A DNA stretch of 16,333 nucleotides from Armatimonadota bacterium (lineage in GTDB: Bacteria > Armatimonadota > UBA10988). This document shows, piece after piece, positions 1 through 6,747 of the stretch. The notes beneath the pieces are model-generated. The model was not told the DNA's origin, ran no database searches, and was given only the letters and a program-made list of their open reading frames with translations. The stretch covers positions 3,447-19,779 of the forward strand of contig JACPDV010000280.1 of assembly GCA_016183835.1 (NCBI GenBank). Reading direction: 5' to 3'. A program made the position numbers and the translations under genes. Every line of letters starts with the position of its first letter. Within the stretch, counting starts at the first letter, position 1.

Positions 1-865
1 CGAAGGACCCGGCGGGCCACTCGAGCTGGTCGGTGGTGACCCAGGCGAAGCCGGTGCCCAGGCTGACGCAGCGCCCGCGCTGGTGCGAAACCGGAAAGTC
101 GCTGCCCCACATCACCCGGCGCGGGCCGAAGGCCTCGAGCACCGCCGCCGGCGCGTCGGCCTCGCACACCGCCGCGGTGTCGAACCAAACGTTGTTCAGC
201 CCGCACCGCGCCTCCACACCGGCCACGGTGTGCCGAGCGTGGAACCCGCGGGCGGCATGAGCGAGGACCAGCTTCGCGCGCGGGTAGTGCTCGCAGTGGG
301 CGCGCAGGTAACGGTGGTTGACCGGGTCGGCCAACGCGCGATCGCGCACCAGGTGGAGCAAGATCAGCAGCCCGCGGCGGTCGGCCAGCACCCACAGCCA
401 CTCGGGCAGATACTCCGCCGGCCGGCAGGCGAAGCTCACCTCCCGCCGTGCCAGCGAGTGATAGACCTTGAACCCGGCGATCTGCGGGTGTCCGTCGAGC
501 AGCGCCTCCACCGCCGCCGACCGGTCCCGCGGCGAGACGAGCAACAGCGCGCGATGGTTGCGCCGGCCGGCGGTCTGCTGCAGCACGAACCGGTTGGCCG
601 CGGCCCGGTCGCCGTCGCGCGAGGGGTAGGGCACGCACAGCCCGCCCCGCAGCCGGCCGACGCCCACCTGCCGGCCGACCAGCGCGCGCCACTCCGCCAC
701 GCCGCACTCGGCCGGGCCCTCGCCCAGAATCGCCGCCGCGGGCGCGATGTGCTCCGTGGCGTAGAGGTGCAGGTGCGCGTCGAAGAGCTGAGCGGGCAGG
801 CGCGCGACAAGCTCCCGCGCGGCGGCGCGGTCGGCGACGGTGGGCCGCCAGGCGGCATCGCTCAT
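1..865 (-). CDS. Amidohydrolase-2-like metal-dependent hydrolase (C-terminus beyond window)
   Basis: This reading frame is open from an ATG at 865 to the left edge with no stop, so 288 codons are visible and the C-terminus is missing. The residues match a TIM-barrel amidohydrolase of the PF04909 type. The HxH metal motif FDAHLHLY gives H31 and H33. A possible metal-bridging lysine lies in AGFKVYHS (K133). Further metal-binding histidines are H171 (LLHLV) and H203 (LVLAHAARGF), and the catalytic aspartate is D256 in VMWGSDFPV. Family members hydrolyse or decarboxylate small cyclic or carboxylated substrates in the cytoplasm; the substrate here is unknown. No signal peptide is visible. The start lies 7 bases after the stop of the sialidase-like gene, with GGAG-like bases in the junction, so the two are probably co-transcribed and translationally coupled. 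Family assignment is strong; the specific reaction is not predictable. Confidence 0.85.
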   Translation of the reverse strand, partial: MSDAAWRPTVADRAAARELVARLPAQLFDAHLHLYATEHIAPAAAILGEGPAECGVAEWRALVGRQVGVGRLRGGLCVPYPSRDGDRAAANRFVLQQTAGRRNHRALLLVSPRDRSAAVEALLDGHPQIAGFKVYHSLARREVSFACRPAEYLPEWLWVLADRRGLLILLHLVRDRALADPVNHRYLRAHCEHYPRAKLVLAHAARGFHARHTVAGVEARCGLNNVWFDTAAVCEADAPAAVLEAFGPRRVMWGSDFPVSHQRGRCVSLGTGFAWVTTDQLEWPAGSF

Positions 866-872
866 ACCACCC

Positions 873-2042
873 TCACTCCAGGGCCACCCGATAGCGATAG
901 TAGTCGGCGTCCATCCAGTTGTCCGGGTCGCGCTCGCCGAACCGCGCCAGGTAGATCACCACGTCGCCGGTGAGGCGGTCCTGGTAGAAGCGGAAGTTGG
1001 ACAACTGCGTCAGCGGCGGCTCGTCGGGCGCGCGGCGGTCGATCACGGTGATGGTGTCGCGGCGGAAGGCGAGCGGCTCCTCCTGCATCTCGACGATGCA
1101 CAGCGGGCTGCGCGGCCAGTTGGCGTTGGCGCGCTCGCCGTCGAGGGCCAGGTTGCCGATCCAGTAGAGCTTGCCGTTGCGAGCCGAGCGGAGCAGCGCC
1201 GAGCCGTTGGAACCGGATTCGACGGTCCCGCCGTCGCTGCAGCCCAGCGGCTCCGGGCGCGACCAGGTCAGCCCCTCGTCGTCCGAGAAACAGTGCCACT
1301 TGTGGCCCGGCCGCTCGGGGAACATGCCGTTGTCGCCGCGCATGACCATCACGACCCGCCCGTCCGCCAGCTCTGCCAGTGTGTTCTCGTCGAAACCGCG
1401 CGAGGAGCGGGCGGGGTCGGTGTCCACCGGCCGGCCGACCTGCCAGGCAAGCGAGCCGTCCGCTTGGTATCTGCCCTGCACGGTGAGCGAGGCGTAGGAG
1501 GGCGCCCAGCAGCCCTGGTAGTGGACGGGGTTGCCGGCGCCGTCCAGGAGGAGAGTCATGGCGGGGAGCAGCAGCTTCCCGGAACAGGTCTTGAGCGGGA
1601 AGCAGAAGCTGATGCAGAGCCCGCCGGGGAGCGCGTGCGCGAGCAGCTCCTCGCCGCGCCAGCGGTCGGCGGCGGGGTCCCACATGTCGGTCACCACCTC
1701 GTACTTCTCGTCCACGTCGATCTTGTCGTGGGGGTACAGCCCGCGGCTGCAGAAAGTCAGCAGCCTGCCCGTGTCGGGATCGAAGAACGCGGCGTTCTCG
1801 GCGTAGCGGACTCTGCCGGCGGGGGTCGTGCGGGAGCGTAGGCCGTGGATCGGCTGGCTCCAGGTGCGGCCGTTGTCGCGGCTGAGGTAATCGTCGAAGT
1901 CGTCGTAGGTGTCCGAGGCGTCGACCCGGCCGTAGCGGTGGAGCAGGATCGGCTCGGCGACGCTGACGTAGGTGACGAAGCCGGGGAACACCGGCCGCCC
2001 GTCACGGCACGGGACGGTCATCTCTCGGCTGAGCACGCGCAT
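873..2042 (-). CDS. Sialidase-like (BNR/Asp-box) beta-propeller protein
   Basis: The 389-residue product has the character of the sialidase superfamily. Two clear Asp-box motifs are SRDNGRTW (residues 54-61) and SDDEGLTW (253-260), with propeller-like strands throughout and a tyrosine-rich C-terminus (DADYYRYRVALE). True exo-sialidases (GH33) use an arginine triad, a Tyr/Glu pair and an Asp. I cannot assign these with confidence, so enzyme activity is not proven; many planctomycete-type paralogues are annotated only as exo-alpha-sialidase-like. No signal peptide is visible, which is unusual for an enzyme acting on external glycans. I chose the ATG at 2042 because GGAGG sits 6 bases upstream; an in-frame ATG six codons earlier (2060) lacks such a site. 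It is the first gene of a two-gene minus-strand unit with the amidohydrolase. Confidence 0.85.
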   Translation of the reverse strand: MRVLSREMTVPCRDGRPVFPGFVTYVSVAEPILLHRYGRVDASDTYDDFDDYLSRDNGRTWSQPIHGLRSRTTPAGRVRYAENAAFFDPDTGRLLTFCSRGLYPHDKIDVDEKYEVVTDMWDPAADRWRGEELLAHALPGGLCISFCFPLKTCSGKLLLPAMTLLLDGAGNPVHYQGCWAPSYASLTVQGRYQADGSLAWQVGRPVDTDPARSSRGFDENTLAELADGRVVMVMRGDNGMFPERPGHKWHCFSDDEGLTWSRPEPLGCSDGGTVESGSNGSALLRSARNGKLYWIGNLALDGERANANWPRSPLCIVEMQEEPLAFRRDTITVIDRRAPDEPPLTQLSNFRFYQDRLTGDVVIYLARFGERDPDNWMDADYYRYRVALE

Positions 2043-2207
2043 TAGCGGCCTCCCGCCCATCCGGGTTCGGCCCGTTTCGCCGCGTGCGGGCGGTCACTTC
2101 CCCGTGATCCGGCGCGTGGCAGCGTCATCGCAAAACGCAATGCCCCCGCAAGATCTGGCGCACAGAATGCGATCCGCGGCAGGAGGTCCGGGTCGGTCCG
2201 GCGAAAT

Positions 2208-2233
2208 CAAGACATCTCGACCGGATTGTCTTG
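2208..2233. promoter_or_regulatory. Inverted repeat, candidate operator
   Basis: CAAGACA (2208-2214) and its perfect reverse complement TGTCTTG (2227-2233) flank a 12-base spacer. The dyad lies 30 bases upstream of the lipoprotein start in an AT-richer patch of an otherwise GC-rich region. Its size suits a dimeric DNA-binding regulator, but this is inference from symmetry alone. Confidence 0.3.
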
Positions 2234-2246
2234 TGTCAGGGGACAC
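2233..2246 (+). promoter_or_regulatory. Small hairpin adjoining the ribosome binding site
   Basis: GTGTC (2233-2237), an AGGG loop and GACAC (2242-2246) form a perfect 5-base stem. It ends directly against GGAG (2247-2250), the start of the purine-rich stretch upstream of the ATG at 2263. It shares base 2233 with the upstream dyad, so the two foldings would compete in RNA. A role in translation control is possible but unproven. Confidence 0.25.
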
Positions 2247-2262
2247 GGAGAGGTGGGACAGC

Positions 2263-4017
2263 ATGTGGCAGCGACGAAGGGTGGCGGCGGGAGCGGCGTT
2301 GGCGGTGGTGGTGCTGGGGGGCGCGGTGCTCCTCGGCTGCGGCGGCTCGGAGGCGACCGGCAGCGACCCGCCAGGGACGCGCATCGGCGGCACCGGGCCG
2401 TGCGGCGACGTGAACGCCGCGGCGCTCCGGGTGCTGGCCCAGCTCCTCGGCTTCACGCCGAGCCGGCAGGCCGGCGTGATCACGGGTGAGGGCGACGACC
2501 CGACCGACGTGGTGTACCGCTTGCAGAACGGCGTCACGCCCCGCGGCACGACCATCCGGCCGTACTTCGACGCCACGGGCTACACGCTCAACGCCGACTA
2601 CTTCGTGTTCTTCGTTGACCCCAGCGTGCTGGCCAACTGGGAGCACCCGGCGAGCTACGTCTACGTGCGCCCGTCCGACGGCGCGCTCTTCGTGCAGTCG
2701 GTCACGGCTTTCCCGGTCGTGGGCGGCGTGATCCGGCTGACAAGTGACGCTGACCGGCGGGCGAACCTGGTCTACCTGCACGAGGGCCTCGAGGACGTCG
2801 CGTTCCATGCCGCCGGGCGCCAAGCCCGGCAGATGACAAACTCCAATGGCGGGGGTCTGTGGCTCGGCGGATCGGATGAGGAGCGGCGCGATGACGATCT
2901 ACAGAACGCCGCCGAGTTCATGCAGGACCTGACCGGCGAGGCCAACCCCATCTCCGTGCTGTGGCACAACCACCCGGACCCGATCGACGAGGACGACCTG
3001 GCGGAGAAGCTCCGCACGGCATCGTTGGGCATGGGGGCCGGGGACAAGTTCTTCCTCTTCATCTCCACCCACGGCTCGGCGCCGCCGGGCAGCCAGATCC
3101 AGGTCGGCAATGATTTCATTACCTACGAGGAGCTGTGCCGACTGATCAACGAAAACGTCACGGCCGGGCACGTCAACATCTTCAATGGTGCCTGCTTCGG
3201 CGGCGCGATGAGCCCCGTCTTCCTGGAGTGCGATCAGCACACTACCAAGGCTTTCCACTGGTTCAGCGACACGGACGCCGCGACGTCGTCGTGGTCCTGC
3301 CCTGACAACCTCGGCACTTCGGAGGCGTTGGAGCAGCTCGCCGCCGCCGTGGCCGCGGCTCGCGCCGGCGGCGGCGGGGTGAGCCTCGCCCAGGTCGAGG
3401 CCGCGATGGGCAACCTCAACGTGACCGACGCGGACATCATCGCGGCGCTCTGCAAGTGCCTCGAGGGATCGCCGCTGCACGACGAGATCTGCTTGAACTT
3501 CGAGACCACCGACGGTCCGGACGATGACTACCCCCGGCCCGGCCATCCCCAGACGGGCGGCTTCCCGCAGGACCCGCCGGCTCCGCAGCAGTTGGCTCTG
3601 GAAGAGCGCCGGCTCCCCATCACTCTGGGCAACGGCACGGGGACCATCGGGCTGGATCCGGTGAACACCTCGAATGGCACGGGCACGATCATCGCTCCCC
3701 CGGACGGTCTGCCCTACATGTCGTCGTTCTTCGACGTCTTCACCGAGTTCACGCTCTCGAGCTTCCCGCCCAGCACCGGCACGGCGGAGTTCAGCGGGCC
3801 GATCATCCAGATCAGCCGGCAGGGCGATCCCTTCCGCGAGCTGCTCGACGGCGGCGACGATGTGATCACCATCCCGACCCCGGGCAACGACCCCGACGAC
3901 CGCGTCTGGGCCGCCTGGCGCGGGGACCTCGGGCGGGTGGACTGTCTCTTCCCGCCGCTCCCGATCTCACAGGTGGTCCTGCCGCGGGAGCCCATCCTCA
4001 TCGGCAGGCCCGGCTAG
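2263..4017 (+). CDS. Lipoprotein with legumain/caspase-like (clan CD) cysteine peptidase domain
   Basis: The 584-residue product begins with a lipoprotein signal: arginines at 4-6, a hydrophobic stretch, and lipobox LLGC with the lipidated cysteine at C26, so it should be anchored in a membrane facing outward. The core resembles peptidase family C13 (legumain) or related C14 enzymes. DDLAEKLRTA leads into DKFFLFISTHG, giving the catalytic His at H270, and VNIFNGACFGG gives the catalytic Cys at C311. The segment HWFSDTDAATSSW matches the strand after the cysteine in C13 enzymes. A Gly/Thr-rich repeat (NGTGTI at 457 and 471) and a beta-rich region follow. I chose the ATG at 2263 because the signal peptide begins there and GGAGAGG lies upstream; the open frame extends back to 1972 without protein-like character. 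The frame closes at TAG 4015-4017 but continues in phase into a dockerin-like tail. Protease fold is well supported; the substrate is unknown. Confidence 0.8.
   Translation: MWQRRRVAAGAALAVVVLGGAVLLGCGGSEATGSDPPGTRIGGTGPCGDVNAAALRVLAQLLGFTPSRQAGVITGEGDDPTDVVYRLQNGVTPRGTTIRPYFDATGYTLNADYFVFFVDPSVLANWEHPASYVYVRPSDGALFVQSVTAFPVVGGVIRLTSDADRRANLVYLHEGLEDVAFHAAGRQARQMTNSNGGGLWLGGSDEERRDDDLQNAAEFMQDLTGEANPISVLWHNHPDPIDEDDLAEKLRTASLGMGAGDKFFLFISTHGSAPPGSQIQVGNDFITYEELCRLINENVTAGHVNIFNGACFGGAMSPVFLECDQHTTKAFHWFSDTDAATSSWSCPDNLGTSEALEQLAAAVAAARAGGGGVSLAQVEAAMGNLNVTDADIIAALCKCLEGSPLHDEICLNFETTDGPDDDYPRPGHPQTGGFPQDPPAPQQLALEERRLPITLGNGTGTIGLDPVNTSNGTGTIIAPPDGLPYMSSFFDVFTEFTLSSFPPSTGTAEFSGPIIQISRQGDPFRELLDGGDDVITIPTPGNDPDDRVWAAWRGDLGRVDCLFPPLPISQVVLPREPILIGRPG
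4015..4017 (+). other. In-frame amber codon inside a continuous coding frame
   Basis: TAG at codon 585 lies within a perfect 10-base palindrome, CGGCTAGCCG (4011-4020). Coding character is the same on both sides and there is no frame shift. TAG also ends the dockerin frame (4447-4449) and the pectate-lyase-like gene (16224-16226), so amber is not globally reassigned here. A single C-to-T change from CAG would explain it. Sequencing error, nonsense mutation or readthrough cannot be separated from this sequence. Confidence 0.75.
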
Positions 4018-4449
4018 CCGTTCCGGCTGGTCACGCAGGGACTCACCATCAACGGCCAGGCGGGCAACGACTCCCTCAATCTCACCAGCGAGCTGCTGGT
4101 GCTCGTCACGCCGCACATCGTCAGGCCGGCTGGCCGGCAGACGGACGTGGCGAACGGTCTGGCCCTGCTGACCTTCCGCCCGGGCTCGCTGACGGTGCTG
4201 ACGGTGTTCAGCGTCGACGGGCAGCAGAACTTCATGCAGTGGACGGTCCCGCTGCCTGCGTCGCCCACCTCGCCGGGGGACGTGGACCGCGACGGCGACG
4301 CCGACCTGCTCGACTTCGCGCTGATCCAACAGGCCATCCACATCCCGCAGACGCCGCCGGAGCAGGGCGACCTGAACAGCGACGGCGTCGTGAACCTCCA
4401 GGACATCACGATCTTCACCCAGAGCTTCAGCGGGCCCAGCGGCCCGTAG
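4018..4449 (+). CDS. Separated C-terminal part of the lipoprotein: beta-rich segment plus dockerin-like domain
   Basis: Immediately after the TAG at 4015, the same frame continues for 143 codons to TAG 4447-4449. The first part (PFRLVTQGLTINGQ onward) looks like a beta-sandwich. The end carries two EF-hand-like calcium loops, GDVDRDGDADLLDF (from 4276) and GDLNSDGVVNLQDI (from 4366). These are the paired duplicated segments of a type I dockerin, a domain common at the C-termini of secreted planctomycete-type proteins. No ribosome binding site precedes the first internal candidate start (GTG 4099), and no signal peptide is present, so independent translation would give a product without export. 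It is best read as the tail of the upstream lipoprotein: with readthrough or repair of the amber codon the product would be 728 residues. It could equally be a decaying remnant. Confidence 0.65.
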   Translation, partial: PFRLVTQGLTINGQAGNDSLNLTSELLVLVTPHIVRPAGRQTDVANGLALLTFRPGSLTVLTVFSVDGQQNFMQWTVPLPASPTSPGDVDRDGDADLLDFALIQQAIHIPQTPPEQGDLNSDGVVNLQDITIFTQSFSGPSGP

Positions 4450-4505
4450 CCGGGCAGGAGTCCGGGCCGCCGGAGGCGAACGGGCACGGCCGGGGAGATC
4501 CCGCC

Positions 4506-5768
4506 GTGTCCGAGCTGCGCGCCGGCGCCGCCGCCGTGACCATCGCGACCGAACCTGAACCGGAGGCGCCGCTCCGCGCCGCCGCGCTGGTGCTCGACGC
4601 CGGGCGGCGGATCTGCCTGGTCTGTACCGACAGCATCGCCATCCCGCCCGACATTCGCGCCGGCATCGCCGAGGCCGTCACCACCGAATGCGGCATCGCC
4701 TTCGACGACCAGCTCGTCACCGCCACCCACACGCACCACGCGCCGTGCACCATCGACATCCTCGGCTGCCACCGCGACGCGGGCTTCTGCGAGCGGCTCG
4801 GGCAGGCGGCGGTCGAGGCCGTGCGCCGCGCCTGCGCCCCGCTGGAGCCGGCCGAGGTGTGCTTCGCCCAGAGCCAGGAGGCCACCGTCGGCACCAACAG
4901 CCGCTACCTCCTCCGCGACGGCAGCATCGCCTGGTATGCCTATCGGTGGGATGAAGTGGTCCGCCCCACCGGGCCGTCCGACCCCGACCTGCCGGTGTTC
5001 GCCGTGAAGCGGCAGGACGGCTCGATGATCGGGATGGCCTTCAACCACTCGGTCCACAACATCGGCGTCCTCGCACCTGGCCGGCTCTCGCCCGGGTTCT
5101 ACGGCCACGTCGCGCAGGAGCTGGAGCGGCGGCACGGCGGCACTGCGCTGTTCCTCCCCGGCGCCTTCGGCTCCAGCCACAACACCGGCGCGTTCGGCAG
5201 CACCCCGAACCAGCACGCGGTCTCCCCTGCCGAGTGCGTGCACCGGGTGACCGAGGCGGTGGAGTGGGGCCTGAGGATGGCCGAGCCGCTGAGCCTCGAC
5301 CCGTTGGTGGTGCTCAAGCGGCCGTTCGTCTTCCGGGTGCGCGCGTTCGACGAGGCGGCCGAAGAGGCGGCGGTGAAGCGGTGGAGCGAGCACTACCTCC
5401 CGGCCAACCCCGAGCCGAACCAGGCGGTCTTCCGCGCGATGCGGGCAGAGATGGCGCCGGTGCAGGGCGAAGAGCGGCAGACCTGGCTGCAGGTGATCCG
5501 TCTCGGCGACGTGGCGCTGGTCGGGGTGCCGGCGGAGCTGTTCGCCCGCCTCGGGCTGGAGATCCGCCGCCGCTCGCCGTTCAGGTGGACCTACGTGGTG
5601 GGGCTGGCGAACGACACGCTGGGGTACGTCGGCGACCGCGAAGCGTACGAGCTGGGCGGCTATCAGCTCTGGGCGGGCTGGCACAGTCTCTCCGCGCCGG
5701 GGACCGGGGAGGCGATGGTGGAGCAGGCGCTGGACATGCTGCGTGAAGCGGCGGAGCAAGGAGCGTGA
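4506..5768 (+). CDS. Neutral/alkaline ceramidase-like hydrolase
   Basis: The 420-residue product matches the N-terminal catalytic domain of neutral/alkaline non-lysosomal ceramidases, zinc enzymes that cleave the N-acyl bond of ceramide. TATHTHHAP (H75, H77, H78) corresponds to the family THTH zinc motif, FNHSVHN (179-185) to the second histidine segment, and GAFGSSHN (H225, N226) to the conserved loop after it. GVPAELF (E344) and GLANDTLGYVGDREAYELGGYQ-type residues near 366-388 match the C-terminal part of the domain. Characterised ceramidases are about 650-700 residues with a signal peptide and a C-terminal Ig-like domain; this protein lacks both, so another amide or ester substrate is likely. 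I chose GTG 4506 because GGGGAGA (4492-4498) lies about 8 bases upstream. The gene overlaps no neighbour and is followed 2 bases later by the epimerase start. Confidence 0.8.
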   Translation: MSELRAGAAAVTIATEPEPEAPLRAAALVLDAGRRICLVCTDSIAIPPDIRAGIAEAVTTECGIAFDDQLVTATHTHHAPCTIDILGCHRDAGFCERLGQAAVEAVRRACAPLEPAEVCFAQSQEATVGTNSRYLLRDGSIAWYAYRWDEVVRPTGPSDPDLPVFAVKRQDGSMIGMAFNHSVHNIGVLAPGRLSPGFYGHVAQELERRHGGTALFLPGAFGSSHNTGAFGSTPNQHAVSPAECVHRVTEAVEWGLRMAEPLSLDPLVVLKRPFVFRVRAFDEAAEEAAVKRWSEHYLPANPEPNQAVFRAMRAEMAPVQGEERQTWLQVIRLGDVALVGVPAELFARLGLEIRRRSPFRWTYVVGLANDTLGYVGDREAYELGGYQLWAGWHSLSAPGTGEAMVEQALDMLREAAEQGA

Positions 5769-5770
5769 AG

Positions 5771-6727
5771 ATGAAGGTTCTCGTCATCGGCGGCACCGGG
5801 CACATCGGCAGTTATCTGGTCCCGCGCCTCGTGCGGAGCGGGCACGAGGTCACCGTGGTCGCCCGCCGGCCCGCGCCGCAGTACACCCACGAACGGCTCG
5901 CCTGGCCTCTGGTGACCTGGGTGGTGGCCGATCGCTCGGCCGAGGAGCAGGCCGGCACCTGGACGGCGAGGATGGCCTCCCTTGACGCCGAGGCCGTGAT
6001 GGACCTGATCTGCTACACCCCGGAGCAGAACCGCGTCATGGTCGAGGCGTTCGCCGGGCGGACCGCGCACTTCCTCCACTGCGGCACCATCTGGGCCTAC
6101 GGCCCGCCCGACCGGCTGCCCTACCGCGAGAGCGACCCGCGCCGGCCCATCGACGACTACGGCATCCAGAAGGCCGCCATCGAGGCGGAGCTGATCCGGC
6201 TCTACCAGACCGAGGGCTTCCCCGCCACCATCATTCATCCCGGCCACATCTCCGGCCGCCGGTGGCTGCCCATCGACCCGCAGGGCACGCGTGACGGCGT
6301 CGGGGTGTACGGTAAGCTGGCGCGGGGCGAGCCCGTGCCGCTCCCGGAGCCGGGGCTGCAGACGCTCCACCACGTCCACGGCGACGACGTGGCGCAGCTC
6401 TTCGAGCTGGCCCTCACGCACCGCGCGCAGGCGCTGGGCGAGTCGTTCAGCGCGGTGGCGCCCTACGCGCTCACGCTGCTGGCCTGCTGCCGCTGCGTGG
6501 CCGGGCTGTTCGGCCGCGAGCCGAACGTCGAGCTGCTGCCGCACGACGAGGTGGCCCGGCGGATGGGCGACGGCTGGCTCTGCACGCTGGACCACCTGCT
6601 CCACTCGCCCTGCTGCAGCATCGAGAAGGGGCAGCGGCTCCTCGGCTACCAGCCGCGCTTCACCACCGAGGAGATCTACGCCGAGGCGCTCGACCACCTG
6701 CTGGAGAGCGGGCAGTTGGTGATCTGA
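5771..6727 (+). CDS. NAD-dependent epimerase/dehydratase (extended SDR)
   Basis: The 318-residue product is an extended short-chain dehydrogenase. It opens with the Rossmann beta strand and nucleotide-binding loop MKVLVIGGTGHIG (glycines 7, 8, 10 and 13), followed by VTVVARRP at the end of the second strand. The catalytic site appears as T106 in HCGTIWAYG and Y130-x3-K134 in DDYGIQK. The C-terminal part (HHVHGDDVAQLFELAL) is typical of the sugar-nucleotide epimerase group. It is cytoplasmic and probably acts on a nucleotide sugar or a free sugar derivative; the substrate is unknown. I chose ATG 5771 because AAGGAG (5758-5763) lies 7 bases upstream; the GTG at 5765, which overlaps the previous stop, is too close to that site. 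Tight coupling to the ceramidase-like gene indicates one operon. Confidence 0.88.
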   Translation: MKVLVIGGTGHIGSYLVPRLVRSGHEVTVVARRPAPQYTHERLAWPLVTWVVADRSAEEQAGTWTARMASLDAEAVMDLICYTPEQNRVMVEAFAGRTAHFLHCGTIWAYGPPDRLPYRESDPRRPIDDYGIQKAAIEAELIRLYQTEGFPATIIHPGHISGRRWLPIDPQGTRDGVGVYGKLARGEPVPLPEPGLQTLHHVHGDDVAQLFELALTHRAQALGESFSAVAPYALTLLACCRCVAGLFGREPNVELLPHDEVARRMGDGWLCTLDHLLHSPCCSIEKGQRLLGYQPRFTTEEIYAEALDHLLESGQLVI

Positions 6728-6747
6728 GGCCGTCAGGAGTGACGTTC

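Larger units (their letters stand above)
2043..2262. promoter_or_regulatory. Divergent intergenic region
   Basis: This 220-base gap separates the minus-strand sialidase-like gene from the plus-strand lipoprotein gene, so promoters for both directions should lie here. I see no convincing -35/-10 pair for either strand. The visible structure is at the right end: a 7-base dyad at 2208-2233 and an overlapping 5-base hairpin at 2233-2246, described separately. The frame upstream of the lipoprotein start stays open through this region, but its residues do not look like protein. Confidence 0.5.

Noticed and set aside
83..973. A 296-codon plus-strand frame at the left end.
   Set aside because: It is the complement of the amidohydrolase, whose metal-binding motifs are intact on the minus strand.
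1972..2262. In-frame extension upstream of the lipoprotein ATG.
   Set aside because: It overlaps the divergent gene, has no protein-like character, and would bury the lipoprotein signal peptide 97 residues inside the protein.
2962..3000. HNHP (residues 235-238) in the lipoprotein, resembling a JAMM/RadC metal motif.
   Set aside because: The spacing to the following Ser/Asp of the JAMM motif is absent, and the segment fits the region before the catalytic His of clan CD peptidases.
4081..4128. SELLVLVTPHIVRP in the post-amber segment resembles the end of type II secretion secretins.
   Set aside because: No other secretin features precede it, and the surrounding segment is followed by a dockerin-like domain; a short chance match is more likely.
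4431..4446. CGGGCC-CAGC-GGCCCG hairpin at the end of the dockerin frame as a terminator.
   Set aside because: It has only 6 pairs, lies inside coding sequence and has no T run; the next gene starts 56 bases later.
4014..5759. A 581-codon minus-strand frame opposite the ceramidase-like gene.
   Set aside because: Arg/Gly/His-rich composition without motifs; the plus strand carries recognisable ceramidase motifs and ribosome binding sites.
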